Part shown: piece after piece, positions 1-13,290 of the stretch
Position numbering within the stretch: position 1 is the first letter of the stretch
Layout of the letters: every line of letters begins with the position of its first letter
NCBI RefSeq assembly: GCF_021462225.1
Contig: NC_061805.1
Coordinates: 26,925,958-26,989,957 of the forward strand
Length of the DNA stretch: 64,000 bases
Direction of reading: 5' to 3'
DNA from: Girardinichthys multiradiatus
Taxonomy: Eukaryota; Chordata; Actinopteri; Cyprinodontiformes; Goodeidae
Program-made: the position numbers and the translations under genes
Notes under the pieces: model-generated
The model's input: the letters and a program-made list of their open reading frames with translations, nothing else
Database searches by the model: none
Told to the model about the DNA's origin: nothing

Positions 1-379
1 TGGGCCTCCATAAGACCTCAGCAGTGCCACAGGCTGATTGCCTCCATGCCACGCCGCATTGAAGCAGTCATTTCTGCCAAAGGATTCCCGACCAAGTATT
101 GAGTGCATAACTGTACATGATTATTTGAAGGTTGACGTTTTTTGTATTAAAAACACTTTTCTTTTATTGGTCGGATGAAATATGCTAATTTTGTGAGATA
201 GGAATTTTGGGTTTTCATGAGCTGTATGCCAAAATCATCCGTATTAAGACAATAAAAGACCTGAAATATTTCAGTTAGTGTGCAATGAATCTAAAATATA
301 TGAATGTTAAATTTTCATCATGGCATTATGGAAAATAATGAACTTTATCACAATATGCTAATATTTTGAGAAGGACCTG
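1..379 (+). mobile_element. Tc1-like transposon, 3' part (copy 1)
   Basis: The first ~100 bases encode the C-terminal end of a Tc1/mariner transposase (ending ...GFPTKY, stop at about 100-102). About 275 bases of non-coding end follow, closing with the terminal inverted repeat ...GAAGGACCTG at 379 and a TA target dinucleotide at 380-381. The stretch is nearly identical to 59204-59581 of the complete copy inside this window. The element is cut by the window edge, so whether it is full length cannot be seen. Confidence 0.93.
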
Positions 380-381
380 TA

Positions 382-2549
382 AATGGTTCACTTTAGCTGT
401 AGCAAGTGTTATTTGCTGATGACACAACCTTTTTCAGGAACAGGTTTTGGATGCCGCAAAAAAGGGACTGGAAATCTCATGTCTTGTAATGAAAAAAAAA
501 TATTAAGCTGAAATCGATGTAGGTATGAAATTGATGTAGTTCAAGAAACTATGTTTTAAGAAACTGTTTTTAGGAGTCATTGAGGTTCAATTACAAATCA
601 CACTTTATGTGAAGACCAAAATATTCAAATTATTTGCAATATTGCTCAAGATAAAGAATCAAAATGGGAAAATATTTTCCCATTGTTTAAAAAAAATACT
701 GCAAATTTACTAGTAGTTCCGGCTTAAATAAGCAAGAAATTGTGCAAAAGACTGTTTCAGCATTGCAAGTATTCATTTGTTGCAAACATGTAGAAGTGTT
801 GTAAAACAATTACTGTAAAACTGTTTCTAGTCTTCAATTTGTTTTGTAAAAAAAAAAAAACTTGTGTCCTATTCTCACCTACCAGCGCTGTTTAATTGAC
901 TTCAGAGTCCTCCTTCTATTCATACAAATAACTATCGGCTCTAAAATTATGACTTCGGTTCTATTGCGCCCTCTCCTGGATGTTCTTTGTTACTGCAACT
1001 CATTTCAAGCAGTTGATAAACTTTTCCATAGTCTTTTTAGCTTAACTAGTTGAAAAGTCTGATGATAAATGATTGCATGGGTTGAATGCTTTCATGAAGG
1101 AACACAGTGAAGCCAAGAACATTTGTAGAGTTATCTTATTCAGACTTCTGTTCAATAGAGTCAGTTTGTAAAATCGTCTTCTGTGTTCAGTAGACAGGAA
1201 CCCGAATTAAAGAGGATTCATAACAGTAAGTGAAAGCAAATAAAAAGGCAGAGGGATTAATAAAGAAGAGAAAGACCACAGTCAATATAATCATTGCAAT
1301 ATTGAACAATAATGTCTTAATAAAAGTTTGCAAAACAAAATGTCCCTTTAAGCTTCTGCCTTGGAGGGAAGATTTAACAACTGGAAGAGCTGTTCTGTGT
1401 GTGCATATTTGTAGGGATCCAGTACTGAACAGGTTTGCCTCTCCCCTCTTGACTATAGTGCATTAATCTTCACTGTAAATGTAACTGAATGCTCAAGCTC
1501 TAACCTGAGGAACAACTTTTCTGAACTCTTGCACTAACAGCCTTGTGATTGGCTGACTTGTGCTTCCCATGACGTCTGACTCCAGACTACCAAGGAAGTT
1601 CCAGACTGGAACTTGTAGTTTTATTTATCTTTGCGAACACTGACAGAGTTCATCTAAGATGAGTTCTCTGGGGGCCCCTTTATCAGCAGAGTCAGGAGGT
1701 TACAGATAAACACTGCAGGTCACGTTTAATAAGAAGCTCAGTGTGCATACTCATGTTCTAGTCAAACAATACATCTTTCTGAGGTACACTTAGGATTCAG
1801 TTGCAACATGTTACAATTTGTGAGAAAAATCTATAGCTATTTAACAGTGTGATCTGCAAGGCAACATAAAGATGAGAGACGACAAAAAAGAAAAGAAAAA
1901 AAATATTCACCATTTTAATTTAGAAATATATGAAACATAATAAGAGTCAAACCAGAAGTAGAAATGTTCTCAATACAGGTTAACTGACCAGAGAACAACA
2001 TGTTTTACTTCAGTTTGCTTTAAGAACCCTAAATAAGGCAACAAACACTTTGGTTAACTATCACAACTTCAAAGATATAATGATGTCATTCACTACAGTG
2101 CATTCACAGAATAATGTCCATTGAAGGATTATCTACAGGATGCAGCAGAGTAAGAAGGTTTAAAGATAAACAAGTAGAAGAAGAGGCCTCAATGTCTAAG
2201 AGTTGGGTTTTTTTTTTTTTACGTCATATCTAATGGCAGGGTTTGCATCAGGCAAATAAAGCTTTCAGCAAACACAATCCAACCAAATTGATCAAACATT
2301 GAGATGATTTCATTTCTTGATTTGGTTGCATGTTGTCATGAAATCTGAATTGGAAGATGTATCCAGATTCAACAAAAAGATAAACCTAGATAGACAGAGT
2401 TACATTTATGTTCATTACAGTCTGAGGAGGCATACTGTCATATGATCCCCTTCAGAATATGGCAAGATTTGCCGGTGCCGTTATTTGTAGATTTGTAGAA
2501 GTCAGCAAACTCATTAGAGGAAAATGAAGTAGTAATTTCAGGAAGTATT
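382..2549. other. intergenic / 3' flank of the tetraspanin gene, no gene seen
   Basis: AT-rich sequence with no open frame that resembles a known protein. The part nearest 2549 must include the 3' UTR of the minus-strand tetraspanin. Candidate minus-strand poly(A) signals are an AATAAA (TTTATT on the plus strand, near 1622) and a variant ATTAAA near 1914, but neither can be assigned with certainty. Confidence 0.6.
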
Positions 2550-5500
2550 TCAGGCGTACAGAGGCTGATAGCCGCTCCTTCGGCTGCTGCTTCTACAGGT
2601 TACAACACAGATGCTCAGCATCCCAAAGAACTGCAAGAACACAGAATAATAAATGAGCTTTAATGAACTTGATAAATGCAGTAGAATACAGATATTTACA
2701 TACTCTAAAACATTTACTGAAATACAGTAAATCTGACGAAACAATTTATGTTTTAAGATGAATGTTATTTTCAGTTGCAATATGCCAAAATTATGAGCAA
2801 GATTATTTTGAAAGAGTTCACTTTGGAATTCCAAATTCAGAATTTTAATATATTTTCTTAGCATTTTCTAGAATTGCCTACTGAACTGTATGACTTGTGT
2901 AAAGTTTTAGGGGGTGTTCTAAAAATAGTTTACTGGAATTTTCACTAATTCCTCTCTGCAGAATTGGCATTACTGAGTCTGGTTTGTGTTTTACGTTGCT
3001 CGAACATACTTTTCAGTTCAATTGGTCTCAGAACAGAGGTTTGTGATGAAAACTACGAAACACCAACTTTGTTGCCCTTAAGCCACTTTGTAATGAATTT
3101 GGCCAACTATTGCTTTTTTCTCAGGATACCATCAAGGTAGGCGAGTATCAGTTCCTCCTGCCGCAAAACTTCTCGACAACATGAAAAACTCCCTTCTTCA
3201 CTATTACGTCTGTCTTCTCAGCCTGCAAGTTTCCCCATTTCCCCTCTAATGCAACAATGGTCATTATGGTCAAATACTTCAGTTATAGTTTTATCTGCCC
3301 AAAGGATATGTCTCCAAAAATTAAGATCTGGGCACATTTACAAACTGTAATCTGGCTTTTTATGTTGTCTTTGGAAAATTGGCTTCCATTCTGTGTGGCC
3401 TTTTAGCCCAAGCCTCGTTTCACTGTGGATAAGGACTCTTAACACCAGCTTCAGCCATCATCTTTGCAAGCTCTTTTGTCCTGGGAGTGATATGTACATT
3501 TGCATCAAAACACATTCTTCTTTGAAACATAGAACCAGTGTTTGTTCTGAAGGGTACGGTTTTTGGACATGCACATAGTGTTTGTGTATTTGAAGAAAGT
3601 AAAAAAACATTGTCTAAAAAAAATATATATATATTGCTCATTATTCAAGCATTTAGCAAATGCATGTGATTTTGGTATCCCTATCTGACAACACTGAAGT
3701 TCAGAAAACAAAAAGTATAATTAGGAGAACATTTCATTCAGATCTTTAATGCTTGAGGTAATTGGAGTTTAGCTTTCTTAGAAATAAAATCTCTTTGAAA
3801 AGCATAATCTTATCAGTTGACTCAGTAACTGCTGAGATGACTGAGAATGCCACAATGGCCCCTTTTTGTTTTAAGAGTCGACGTTGACAGAGCTGGCATT
3901 GTACGTGAGGATTTTAAAACGTGTAATATTCAATTTGCACTGACAATCTGACATCTCAAACATTCATTAAAAAAGGTAATAAATCATAATAATTCATAAC
4001 AAAGCCAATACCGCGGCTGAACAATAAGTTACCTTGATGATGGCAAATCCAAGCACAACCAGCATGGCATAAGTCAACACGTCCTGCAGGAATGTCTGCA
4101 GTTTTTTCTTACATCCCTAAAAAAAAAAATAGAGTTCGCATCAGAATCTACCTGAAAAATAAGTTGTAGATAGCGCTGAAAAGAGGAATTGGCAGGTGAC
4201 CAAAATCGAACAAATATTTAATCGACGTTGACCGTCGACTGGCTGGTTGGAAACATTAAAATCAGATCTTTTTTGTGAGAAGACGAAACATATCTAAGTC
4301 CTAACAAGACGGGGTAACACCAACACTCTTTGTGTGTGGAGCTTTTGTGTATGAGTGAGGTGTTTCAAACTGAAGTCAGAGGAGATGTAAGAATTTATTT
4401 AACACAAAATGGTATTTTCTAACATATGTCAAGACATGTAGAGACACGTCTGTGGTTCATTCAGGTTCAGAGAACGCGATAGAGCAAAACATTCATCAGA
4501 TAATAGGAAGGCTGAACATGTAGGACTTGGAACAGTTTGCAGCCTTTTCAAAATTGCTGAGTAAATGTAAGGATCTACGGTCTGTAGGGAATATACAGAC
4601 TCTTCTGTTTTACTAATGCTAGCCCCACTAACCCTGCCAAACACATCCATAAGATGCTAAAGACAGTTGAGTCTGTAAAACATGGTGTGACTTCCCTAAT
4701 GCTGAATTAGCTTCTAATATAAATAACTAATGGCCACTCATGGCAGGAAGGAATTTTTAATACTTTCTCAATATTCTCCTATATTATAAATTTCAAGAAA
4801 AGCCTGAATCAGAGGGTCAAAGGTTTACAAAACAAACAGATCAGAAATCAGCCACAAAACTGCTTGGTGCATATCTAGTGGCAGACATAATTAACGGACA
4901 CATGAGAGTATATACCTAATAAAATATAAAATTCATAAGATAAGGTGTCATCTAATCTGCAATTTAAAAAATAAAAATATATAACAGAGAAAGGCAAGCA
5001 CACAAGCTGTTGTAAATGCACACCATCTGATGTTTTGTACCGATTATGTCCAATTTACCTCTGGATAAAGCAGGGCTGGTAGCTGTGGGTGGCCTTCACA
5101 ATTAGTTTGGTTTTTACAGCAGGTTGGAGGTATGGTGCTGTTGTTTTTGAACCAGGTGGTGTTGAACCAGCTTCTATAGTCGCTGACTCCGCAGCACTTC
5201 AGCTGCAACAACAGGAGAAAAGAACATTTACTTCATGTATCATGTAAACAAAAAATAAGAAGACAGAAAAAATATAAAAATAAAAAGAAAGCCCAAAGGT
5301 TTGCACACCTCTGCTGAAAAAAAAGGTCAAAGGTGAAACATTATTTCAAACATTTCATGCCTCATAACCATTTTGTTATTTCTTCAGTCTTTGAGTTATG
5401 CTGAAGATGCATTAGTAACTAAGTTTGTGGTAATGTAGAAACTGAAAAACTGCTCTTGTTTGTGATGTCTGAAAACTGTAGGATCCTTCACATCATGAAG

Positions 5501-8500
5501 GTAAAAAATAAGTCTTGCTCAGTGCAAAACTGCAACAAGTTTACTGCTGCATTCAGACAAAAATGATGCAGACAATAAACTGATAGCATGAAACATCTAA
5601 GTTTACCTTTAAAATACCAAAACCTTTTATATTGTAGGCCTGGAGAACTTCAGAATATGTTTGTTAAGGGTCAGGATTAAACATTTGGCAGCCATTAGCT
5701 AAACTGTAAGTGTGTGCATGAGGGTGGGTTGATCATGCTGTGGGCTTGTGGTGTAGCAAGACCCATGAGGAATGTCTGACAAATTCTAAATGGGGTTTAA
5801 ATAAAACCCAGCAACATTTGAAAGTCCAGCATAATAGTTTTAATAAATAAACTAGATTTTGAGAGACAGTTGCTTCTACAACTAGAATAGAATCCGGATA
5901 CTACAACTTTAATATTCTTGGTTATGGTAAATGGCTTGTACTTGTAAACCACTTTATCAACTCCCCAGAGACCCCAAATAGCTTTACATTACACATACAC
6001 TCATTCACACACTGACAGTGATAAGCTACATGTAGCCACAGCTACCCTGGGGCAGACTGACAGAAGTGAGGCTGCCATACAATCTGTGCCACTGGGCCCT
6101 CTGACCACCACCAGCAGGCAAGGCAGGTGAATTGTCTTGCCCAAGGACACGACTGACAGAGCAGGGTTTCAAACCGGCAACTCGCCAGTTACAAGACAAA
6201 CCCCTACCACTATCACCATGGTCGCCCCATATAAGAGACAAGCTTAAAACATTACTATAGTAGTCAAAGCATGGTCAAAAATGTAGAGGAGAAACTTCAA
6301 CAGAAAACAATCTTCCAAAAATAGAAAGAAGACACTGCTCTATCATTAAAAAAAAACCAAATTAAATCTGTTTGATTGTTGGAACAAGCATTCAGAGCAA
6401 CTATAACATACTAGCATGACACGGTTGATACAGAGTCTTTTTTCTTAAAGGATTGGAGTTAAAGTGATTTAAGTCCAAGCTCTAATTAAATGAGCCAAAT
6501 TCAGATTAAAAAGTCATTTATTACTTTCTTAACAAACTACTGAGGTGAGTATGACCAGTGGAGCACAAATATTTTCATCTTCATAATCATGAAGCACTAG
6601 AGGTATTGTAGTTGCTTCCTTATGAGCAATGCCATGTTTATTTTTGACCAGTACATTCTCGCATCTGGCTTGCTTTTTATGACAGCAAGCAATGTTCTGC
6701 ATTTCCTATACTAAAAAAAATCCAGATTGGTTATTCTGAGCATGCTCAGTAGAAAGGAGAGCACCGTAATTATTTATAAATACTAACATTGCTTCTCATG
6801 AGAATAAAGAGCAAACTGAAAGAACCAGGGGAGGAAATCCAATGGGAAAGAACATGAGCAGAGCAGAGGATGTTGATGGTTCTGAAAGTAGACCTGAGTG
6901 AAACAAGTCTATTTCTGCATAGAGGAACACTAACCTCACGCTGCAGGAGATCCACAGCTTGGCTCTCAGTATTGTGCCCATCATACTTTTCAAAGACTTC
7001 ATTCATCGAGTGCTCCAGATCTTGATTTATCTGCATAGACACAAAAGGCAAAGTATACAATGTCAACTCAATAGGCACTGAAGTATGAAGGATTTTTAAA
7101 ACAGAAAAATAGCCATATAAATCGAGACATTAGTGAGATTGCATCATTTCGACTCACTTTGCCTTGGTAGATGAAGGTAAACACCAAAGCAGTCACTTCA
7201 GCTGCAAAGATTACCATGATAATCAGAAAGAACTGCAAAAAGAGAAAACAGTAGGCAGAAATGAGAATTTCTAAATGGTAAATTACAGTGAAAAATGAAT
7301 TGAGACCAACAGAGAAAAAAAATACATTTAAAAATCAAATTCCTTCCAGCTGAGTGAACAAATATAGAGAAATTCCACAAAGACGCAAGAATATAATGCT
7401 TACACAGCCGAGGCCAAATTTGGATTCTTTGAGCGTAGCGCAGCATCCCACCAGGCCGAAAATGAACATCAACACGCTGATGCCGATGACGATGGCTGCA
7501 GGGACCATAGTCTGTTTGTTCTGGATAAAACTTTCAAAGTTGCCATAGCTATTGATCATGTAAGCACCAACGTAGGCCAAAGCTGCCCCAGCGCCCTGCA
7601 TGGGAGAGAAATAAAAACATCATCCGGTTCAGTTAAAGCGGTTGGTTTTGTGAAAGTAGGGCTGCACAATATATATAAAATCAAACAACAAAAAAAAAAC
7701 ATGCAATTGTGATGTTGCAGAATATTGCGATGACAATTTACAACATATTTCTCAATGTTCTTTTCTCCCACCATCACAATATCCCCACTACTCTCTGTGA
7801 GCTTTTGGATCTGGGTCACTAAAATCAACATAAACCTGCCGTTGATGCCTTGAGCATAAAAAGAAGGACTGCACAATTCATCGCAAATTTATCATTCGCA
7901 ATATTATTCTGTGGAGAATAAATCGTGCAAAGAACTGCTTGTGTTGCATATACCAAGCTTTCAGACTGTCTATGCCAGTATTATATCGGTGATTTGTTGT
8001 TTAAGTTAGCAGAAAACGCCAAAATTTATAAAATAGCAAACAGAATAAAACTGTAATAAAAAAAAAGAAAAAAAAGACGAGGTTCATAGCAAACACAGCT
8101 GGGGTCTGTGTTTGCTATGAACCTGAATCCCAAAGACATTAACATGCTTTAGCTAAGCATGTATTGAACTGAATTTATTGAATGTATAACAAAAGGAAAA
8201 ACTAAATTCCAAAAACAATTTCAGAAACGGAAAAAAAAAAAAACTATTCAAAAGCAGAACACAGTAAAGTGCAAACAACATTCACACATTTAAAGGAGCG
8301 GGTAGAAATAAAAACTCATTTTTAAACCACCCCTTTTCCAGCGACGTCATTTCAATCACTTCCTAGTCCTATAGAGATTAGCTTAATTATAACATTCTAC
8401 GTCCATAAGAAATAGTTCCATCCAATATATCTATAAATAGTACAATGCTTTTCAAATTGGCTTGCTAGTATAAGCAAGAATCAGTCATTTCACTCATAAT

Positions 8501-11500
8501 TACCTGTTTGTTAATATGCAGTGCTTATGATATTAACAATAATAACTAATCATATAAATGACTAATAAGGACAACAACAATAATAACAATAACAGCCGTT
8601 ATAGCTGAATAATTATTTCTTATATTTATATGCTGTGATGACCATCTTCTTGAATAACGCTTTAAACTGGTTTATGTTTGGACCTTGCTTGATCTCCACA
8701 TTTAAACCATAGCTTCCAAAGCTTCACCCCATGTACCAATATACAAAAGCTCTTTCTAGTAGATCTGACTTTAAAGGTTTTAAACTCACATTTGCCCCTT
8801 AAAAAGCTTTCTAATGTTTTCTGTTAAGAATTTATTTTGGGCTATTCATCGCAAGCCACATCATTGTTGCAGAATACATCAACATTATAACATATTGCAT
8901 GTTTTCCCAATGAAGTGCAGCTCTTGCATGAAAGCATGTCACCATAACCATAATAGCCATTAAATATGGCATCCGAGCAGTCTTTCAAAATTGGTATTAT
9001 TAAACACTGTTCAATATTTTGTGCAGCTCAAGTGAGATGTCTTTATAAATAAATTTAGTCGGGATCTGTAATACTGCATTGCATTTCTACCATTTATCAA
9101 TGAAAAAGTGAGACTTCTACTAGAATATCCTTGAATACTTTAATGTAAAGCCAACTTTCTCAAAAACCCTAGTATGCTATGACTGGTTGAAACTGGTGAA
9201 ACCTCTTTTGGTAGGCTCCTTTTCCCACTGCAGGTTCAGAAACCGGCTAGAAGTAAAAGCAACCAGTGAAAGAGCAGGACTAGAAATATGTGGAGCAAAG
9301 GAACAAAAGTGAAGTACTTTGCAATTAGGATTACATACTTGTTTACTACTAACACCATCCAATAAACCATATATTTCAGACAGAAGCTGCATTTGAAATG
9401 GCCATCAGGAGTATGATGCAGTCCCTCGCCTCAAGGCATGCCAGATACACTATTATACAGATATTATTGTGCAGAAGTACAGGATACTGATGTACAGTAG
9501 ACCAGGGACAGAGCAGAAAATGCTTGGCAGTTAAGAAAACAGAGTAAATCTGTGGATGAGAAAAACTCCCTATAACGTGGAATCTGGACTTTGTTACTTT
9601 ATAGGCCGCATGTAAACACAGTTATAGAGAAAGAGAAAGAAAGTTCAGACATTGAAAAGAGATAATGACCTATTTTTGAAATGATACCCAAGAGATGTAA
9701 GTTACTCTTTTTTTTTTTTTTTGTCTGAGGTAGAGCTCCCATTAAAAAAAAGAATAGCCTCCATCCATGTGTTAAAGATTTAAGCCTTATCTGCCGGCTT
9801 TATTTGTCCTGTTGAAATTCATTTCTGCTTCAGAAACATATTAGAGGTCAAAAAAGGTATCTGCTCTGTCAACATGACTAAGCAAAATAATAAAGATATA
9901 ACCGACAGATACATTTGATTGTAAAGAAAGAACAAGGCAGTAAAGTATACTTCAAAAATATTTCCTCTTGTGTCATATGATGTGAAATAATGTGATCCAC
10001 ACAGGGTTAGAAGGTAGACTGAAGTCACAACCTTATCATTGTTCAGCACTGAAATCACCAATCATAAGACTTCATGCATGAGTCGGTTCTGTGCATACAC
10101 AGAACAGTTATAAGAACAATTTCATATTTCATTATCGCAAGGCAGCTCTGTTTATGCAATGTTCTGTTTCAATGCAAGTCTAACATGAAGTAAGGAAAAG
10201 GGGGACAGCTGTTGAAGACAGTGACGCATTAATCTAATTATTGACACACCCGTTTTTCCTTTGCCCTTTGAACTGACACACTGTACTGGTGTTGATTTGA
10301 TCCTCAGTCACTGATACAAGAAGCGTGATAAGATGTAGGAGAAAGTAACAAAACAAACTGAAGGGTGGTGCTTCATAGATAACTCTGATCAGATGGAGAG
10401 CAACCATGATTGGTCAGACCAATTTCCATTTGCATGTGAAAAAAGTAAAGTGACCAGATTATGCAGATATCCTTTAGCGGTCATAAAAAAAATGAAATCA
10501 AAACTTCCTATGATTAGATCCATTTTCTGTATTACTTCCCCTTTAGCAACGCACATTAATCATTTGGTTTTGTAAAGATATGTACGAATGTGTGTTATCT
10601 GTGGCCTAACAATCATTTACAGTTAGTTAGACCCCATGACTCACTTCTTTAATCACTCCCTAGTCATGGGATCACTGTGGGGTTGTTCTCCTGCACCTCC
10701 TCCTCTGCTGTTCACCCCCTAATCTCTCCAGAAAATCTGATCTTGTGCCTAATAGGCAGCAAAGAGAGGCTTACAAAACGTACAGCGTTCACACGCCGCG
10801 TCGCCTTTCTGGAATTTGAGAAAGACTCAAACGGTTATGTTTCATCATGTGGTGACCTGCAGAGCCTGTTAGATCCGCGCTCACTGCACAACACTCTACA
10901 CAAAGGTTTTGCAAATTAGAAGAGAAACTTTTCAGTTTATGGCATTAATTCATGAAGACATTTTTGCTGAAATTGTCAATAACATTTTAATCCACTCTTG
11001 CGGCTTTCCAAGGCATGATTTAATAATGAAGCCAATGAATCAAATCTTGATTTTGTGTAAATTGTTGATTTTTGTTAAAGTAAGTATGAAACCACACGAG
11101 GGCTGAATTTTAGACTTGTTTGCTCCACATGAGGTGATGGCAGCAGCTGATTTGCAACACATTGATGCCTACCTAACGGCTCCGTGTCAAAGAGGCATCG
11201 AACAGAGCTTTGTGGTTGATTTCCGAGCCGGTGAATAAGGAGCTTAGCAACTTAAGTTGGTAGTATGGTTAGCATGGCTAGAATTACTGAAACAGTAATA
11301 CACAACATTTTTCGGTGTATTCCCCTTAGATATTCAAATTCCTGCATATTCCATAACACACAGATGTTAAAAGCTCAAAAGAATAAAAAAAGAAGGATGC
11401 TGAAAGTCTTGGTCTTTCTCACTCTTCAAAAGCCTTAATTAACCAAAGATGTCTCAACATGCCATAGAAAGACAGCTTTCTTTTAATTAGCTTCTTCTCT

Positions 11501-12779
11501 CTGCTTCCTCTGACATCATTTTTGAACACCTCACTGATACTGAAAGTACCTAACTTTGAGTCTTCTTCCCTCAGTGACAGTGCCCACACAGAAGAGGGTC
11601 GTTGTCAACGCAATGATGTGAGGCGTTGCCGTTTGTGGACAAGAGAAACACAACCTAATATCAATTGTGTTATGACTAGCCTCCCTCCGACCACAGCCTG
11701 AATCAGGTTTAAGCTTGTTAAATGTGATTTAGGTCCCTTTTCTTCTTTCTGTAATACTTTAATGACAGTATTACATCGCCACTGATGGACCTGGCGTAGT
11801 TACTACAGTAGTTATGATTTTTTTTTTTGTAGTTTTTGTTGAAACTGTTTGTTGAAATAATTTTGCCTTTATAGGGAACATTTTAGAAGAACAAATACAG
11901 AAGGCCTTAAAACCTCAAAGTTGGTGTGTACCTTTCTCTGAATCTATAGTAATTTGCCTTTATAAAAGAAACTTGCGCGGGTAGGGAACCAAAACTTTCT
12001 CTAGGCCAGCAGCCCACGTCCCTCTAAATACAGCATTGAATATATGGAATTGCCATCTCAAAAGAAAAAGTAGACTGAGACAAACTACTAGAAAATAAGG
12101 GAATAACAACCTGGAGGTGGATATTTAAAAGAAGCCGAGTTTTCTGACCCACAGACAGGCCACTCAGACAGTAATGCAATTACACAGACCTCAGCCGCAA
12201 ACAGTCCCAAAAATCTATTTAGTCTCTTGACAATTAGTTTGCTCCAAAAAAACACAGTGACCTGGTCAGTGTAAACCAAACATACACAAATCCAATGCTT
12301 ATTTTTAAACAGAGGAAGAAGTGGCCTGAGTTTAAAGTTGAGGAAGTTTGTCACAGGGAATTTACTGGAACAGTTACAGGGGAGCTGCTTCATATGTTCC
12401 TCTAAATCTCCACCGGCCTATGTGAGCTATGAGAAGTGCAACATAGAAATGAGGAAGTACCTTAAAGTGTCAATCAAAGAGCTGTGGCGGCCTCCTTTGA
12501 TGTCTATCGACGCACAACTAAGATTTTCGTAAAACGCGTAGACGAATAGTCACTTGATCTTACAATAATAATAATTATTATTATCATCATCATACGTGGT
12601 CATCAGTCATCATGTCAGTTTTGTAAAATTAATAGACTCGGTAAATGTTCGCTTCTGGTTTCCACCCGAATAATCCGTCTTTAAATCTCGGCAGGTGGAT
12701 ATTTACCCCACAAACTCACCCAGAAAACCAAGCTGAGGAAGAGCAGGATGGTCTTAGACGTGCAGATGCCGCAGTCCAT
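2550..12779 (-). CDS. tspan36: tetraspanin, tetraspanin-36-like (CD9/Tspan3 group), 7 coding exons
   Basis: Four-pass membrane scaffold that organises partner proteins in membrane microdomains. Coding exons on the minus strand: 12779-12720, 7595-7404, 7232-7158, 7030-6935, 5202-5059, 4116-4033 and 2630-2550. All junctions are GT-AG, all in phase 0, 732 nt in total, giving 243 residues. It starts MDCGICTSKTILLF and ends GYQPLYA. Transmembrane segments lie at about 10-33, 51-72, 85-107 and 208-231. The large extracellular loop has the hallmark CCG (C144-C145-G146) plus C169-C170, C176 and C191, the six-cysteine pattern. Three N-glycosylation sequons are visible (N155, N162, N172). The 192- and 75-nt exons match the usual tetraspanin gene structure. 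The name rests on remembered similarity to zebrafish Tspan36 (same MDCG start and PLYA end); the tetraspanin family itself is certain. Intron 1 is 5.1 kb and carries a hAT-like repeat. Confidence 0.88.
5930..6235 (-). repeat. common teleost interspersed repeat (L2/SINE-type tail)
   Basis: Lies in intron 4 of the tetraspanin gene. It contains the familiar fish repeat phrases: a 'gtaaatggcttgtacttgtaaaccactt' type start, then 'ccaaggacacgactgaca' and a terminal 'ccatggtcgcccc'. Recognition is from memory of fish genomes, not from a search, and the strand is arbitrary. Confidence 0.6.
7655..9027. mobile_element. hAT-like non-autonomous element or remnant (tentative)
   Basis: Within intron 1 of the tetraspanin gene. 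It begins TAGGGCTGCACAATAT, a terminal sequence common in fish hAT-type MITEs. Inverted-looking versions of the motif (GTGCAGCTC) occur near 8917 and 9021. A second GGACTGCACAATTCATCGCAA phrase near 7866 suggests more than one fragment. No transposase frame is seen. Confidence 0.35.
8080..8124. repeat. perfect 19-bp inverted repeat (hairpin)
   Basis: AGGTTCATAGCAAACACAG at 8080-8098 is exactly complementary to 8106-8124, with a 7-base loop. It sits inside the hAT-like region of the tetraspanin intron 1. Confidence 0.9.
9028..12719. other. rest of tetraspanin intron 1, no gene seen
   Basis: Intronic sequence. An 80-codon plus-strand frame at 10677-10919 shows no recognisable domain or neighbours supporting it. 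A short TAA/ATT/ATC-type microsatellite lies at about 12565-12595. Confidence 0.6.
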
Positions 12780-12921
12780 GTTGCCAGACGAAGCTGAGGA
12801 GACTGAAAGAGAACAGTTCGGTAGATTCTTTCTTTTTTATTTAATCCCGCAGTGAGAGGCCCAGCTCCAGCTGCTGCTACCTTAGTCACAAGTTTACTGC
12901 TCACTCTGCGCTGACTGTGAT

Positions 12922-12937
12922 CACATGGTCACATGAC
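12922..12937 (-). promoter_or_regulatory. paired CATGTG E-boxes (M-box-like) upstream of the tetraspanin
   Basis: Two CACATG/CATGTG E-boxes at 12922-12927 and 12930-12935. The second is in the palindrome GTCACATGAC (12928-12937), i.e. TCATGTGAC on the gene strand. They lie about 145-160 bases upstream of the tetraspanin ATG. TCATGTG is the known MITF/TFE-type M-box core. Function is inferred only. Confidence 0.4.
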
Positions 12938-13029
12938 GAGGACGGGGCAAGGATCACTGAAGCAAAGGAGCATGGTTTCACACCCAGAGCTTTACGGTGC
13001 AGGAGAAACATTTTGTTATTGAATTAACT

Positions 13030-13290
13030 TTATTGTGTGAATGCTGTAGGCATTCACACTATTGAGATCCTGTTTCTCTTTATTGTGTGAATGCTGTAGG
13101 CATTCACACTATTGAGATCCTGTTTCTCTTTATTCTTTATTATTATTGTGTGAATGCTGTAGGCATTCACACTCTTGTGATCCTGTTTCTCTTTATTCTT
13201 TATTATTATTGTGTGAATGCTGTAGGCATTCACACTCTTGTGATCCTGTTTCTCTTTATTCTTTATTATTATTATTATTATTATTATTAT
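13030..13290. repeat. short tandem repeat of a hairpin-bearing unit plus (ATT)n
   Basis: Four copies of a 50-63 base unit start near 13035, 13085, 13148 and 13211 (periods 50, 63 and 63). Each contains arms GTGTGAATGC and GCATTCACAC around a 5-base loop, followed by a shared TCCTGTTTCTCTTTATT tail. An (ATT)n run follows at about 13263-13291, leading directly into the larger duplicated unit. Confidence 0.9.

Noticed and set aside
10677..10919. 80-codon frame in tetraspanin intron 1
   Set aside because: No domain, no promoter or splice evidence; lies inside an intron on the opposite strand.
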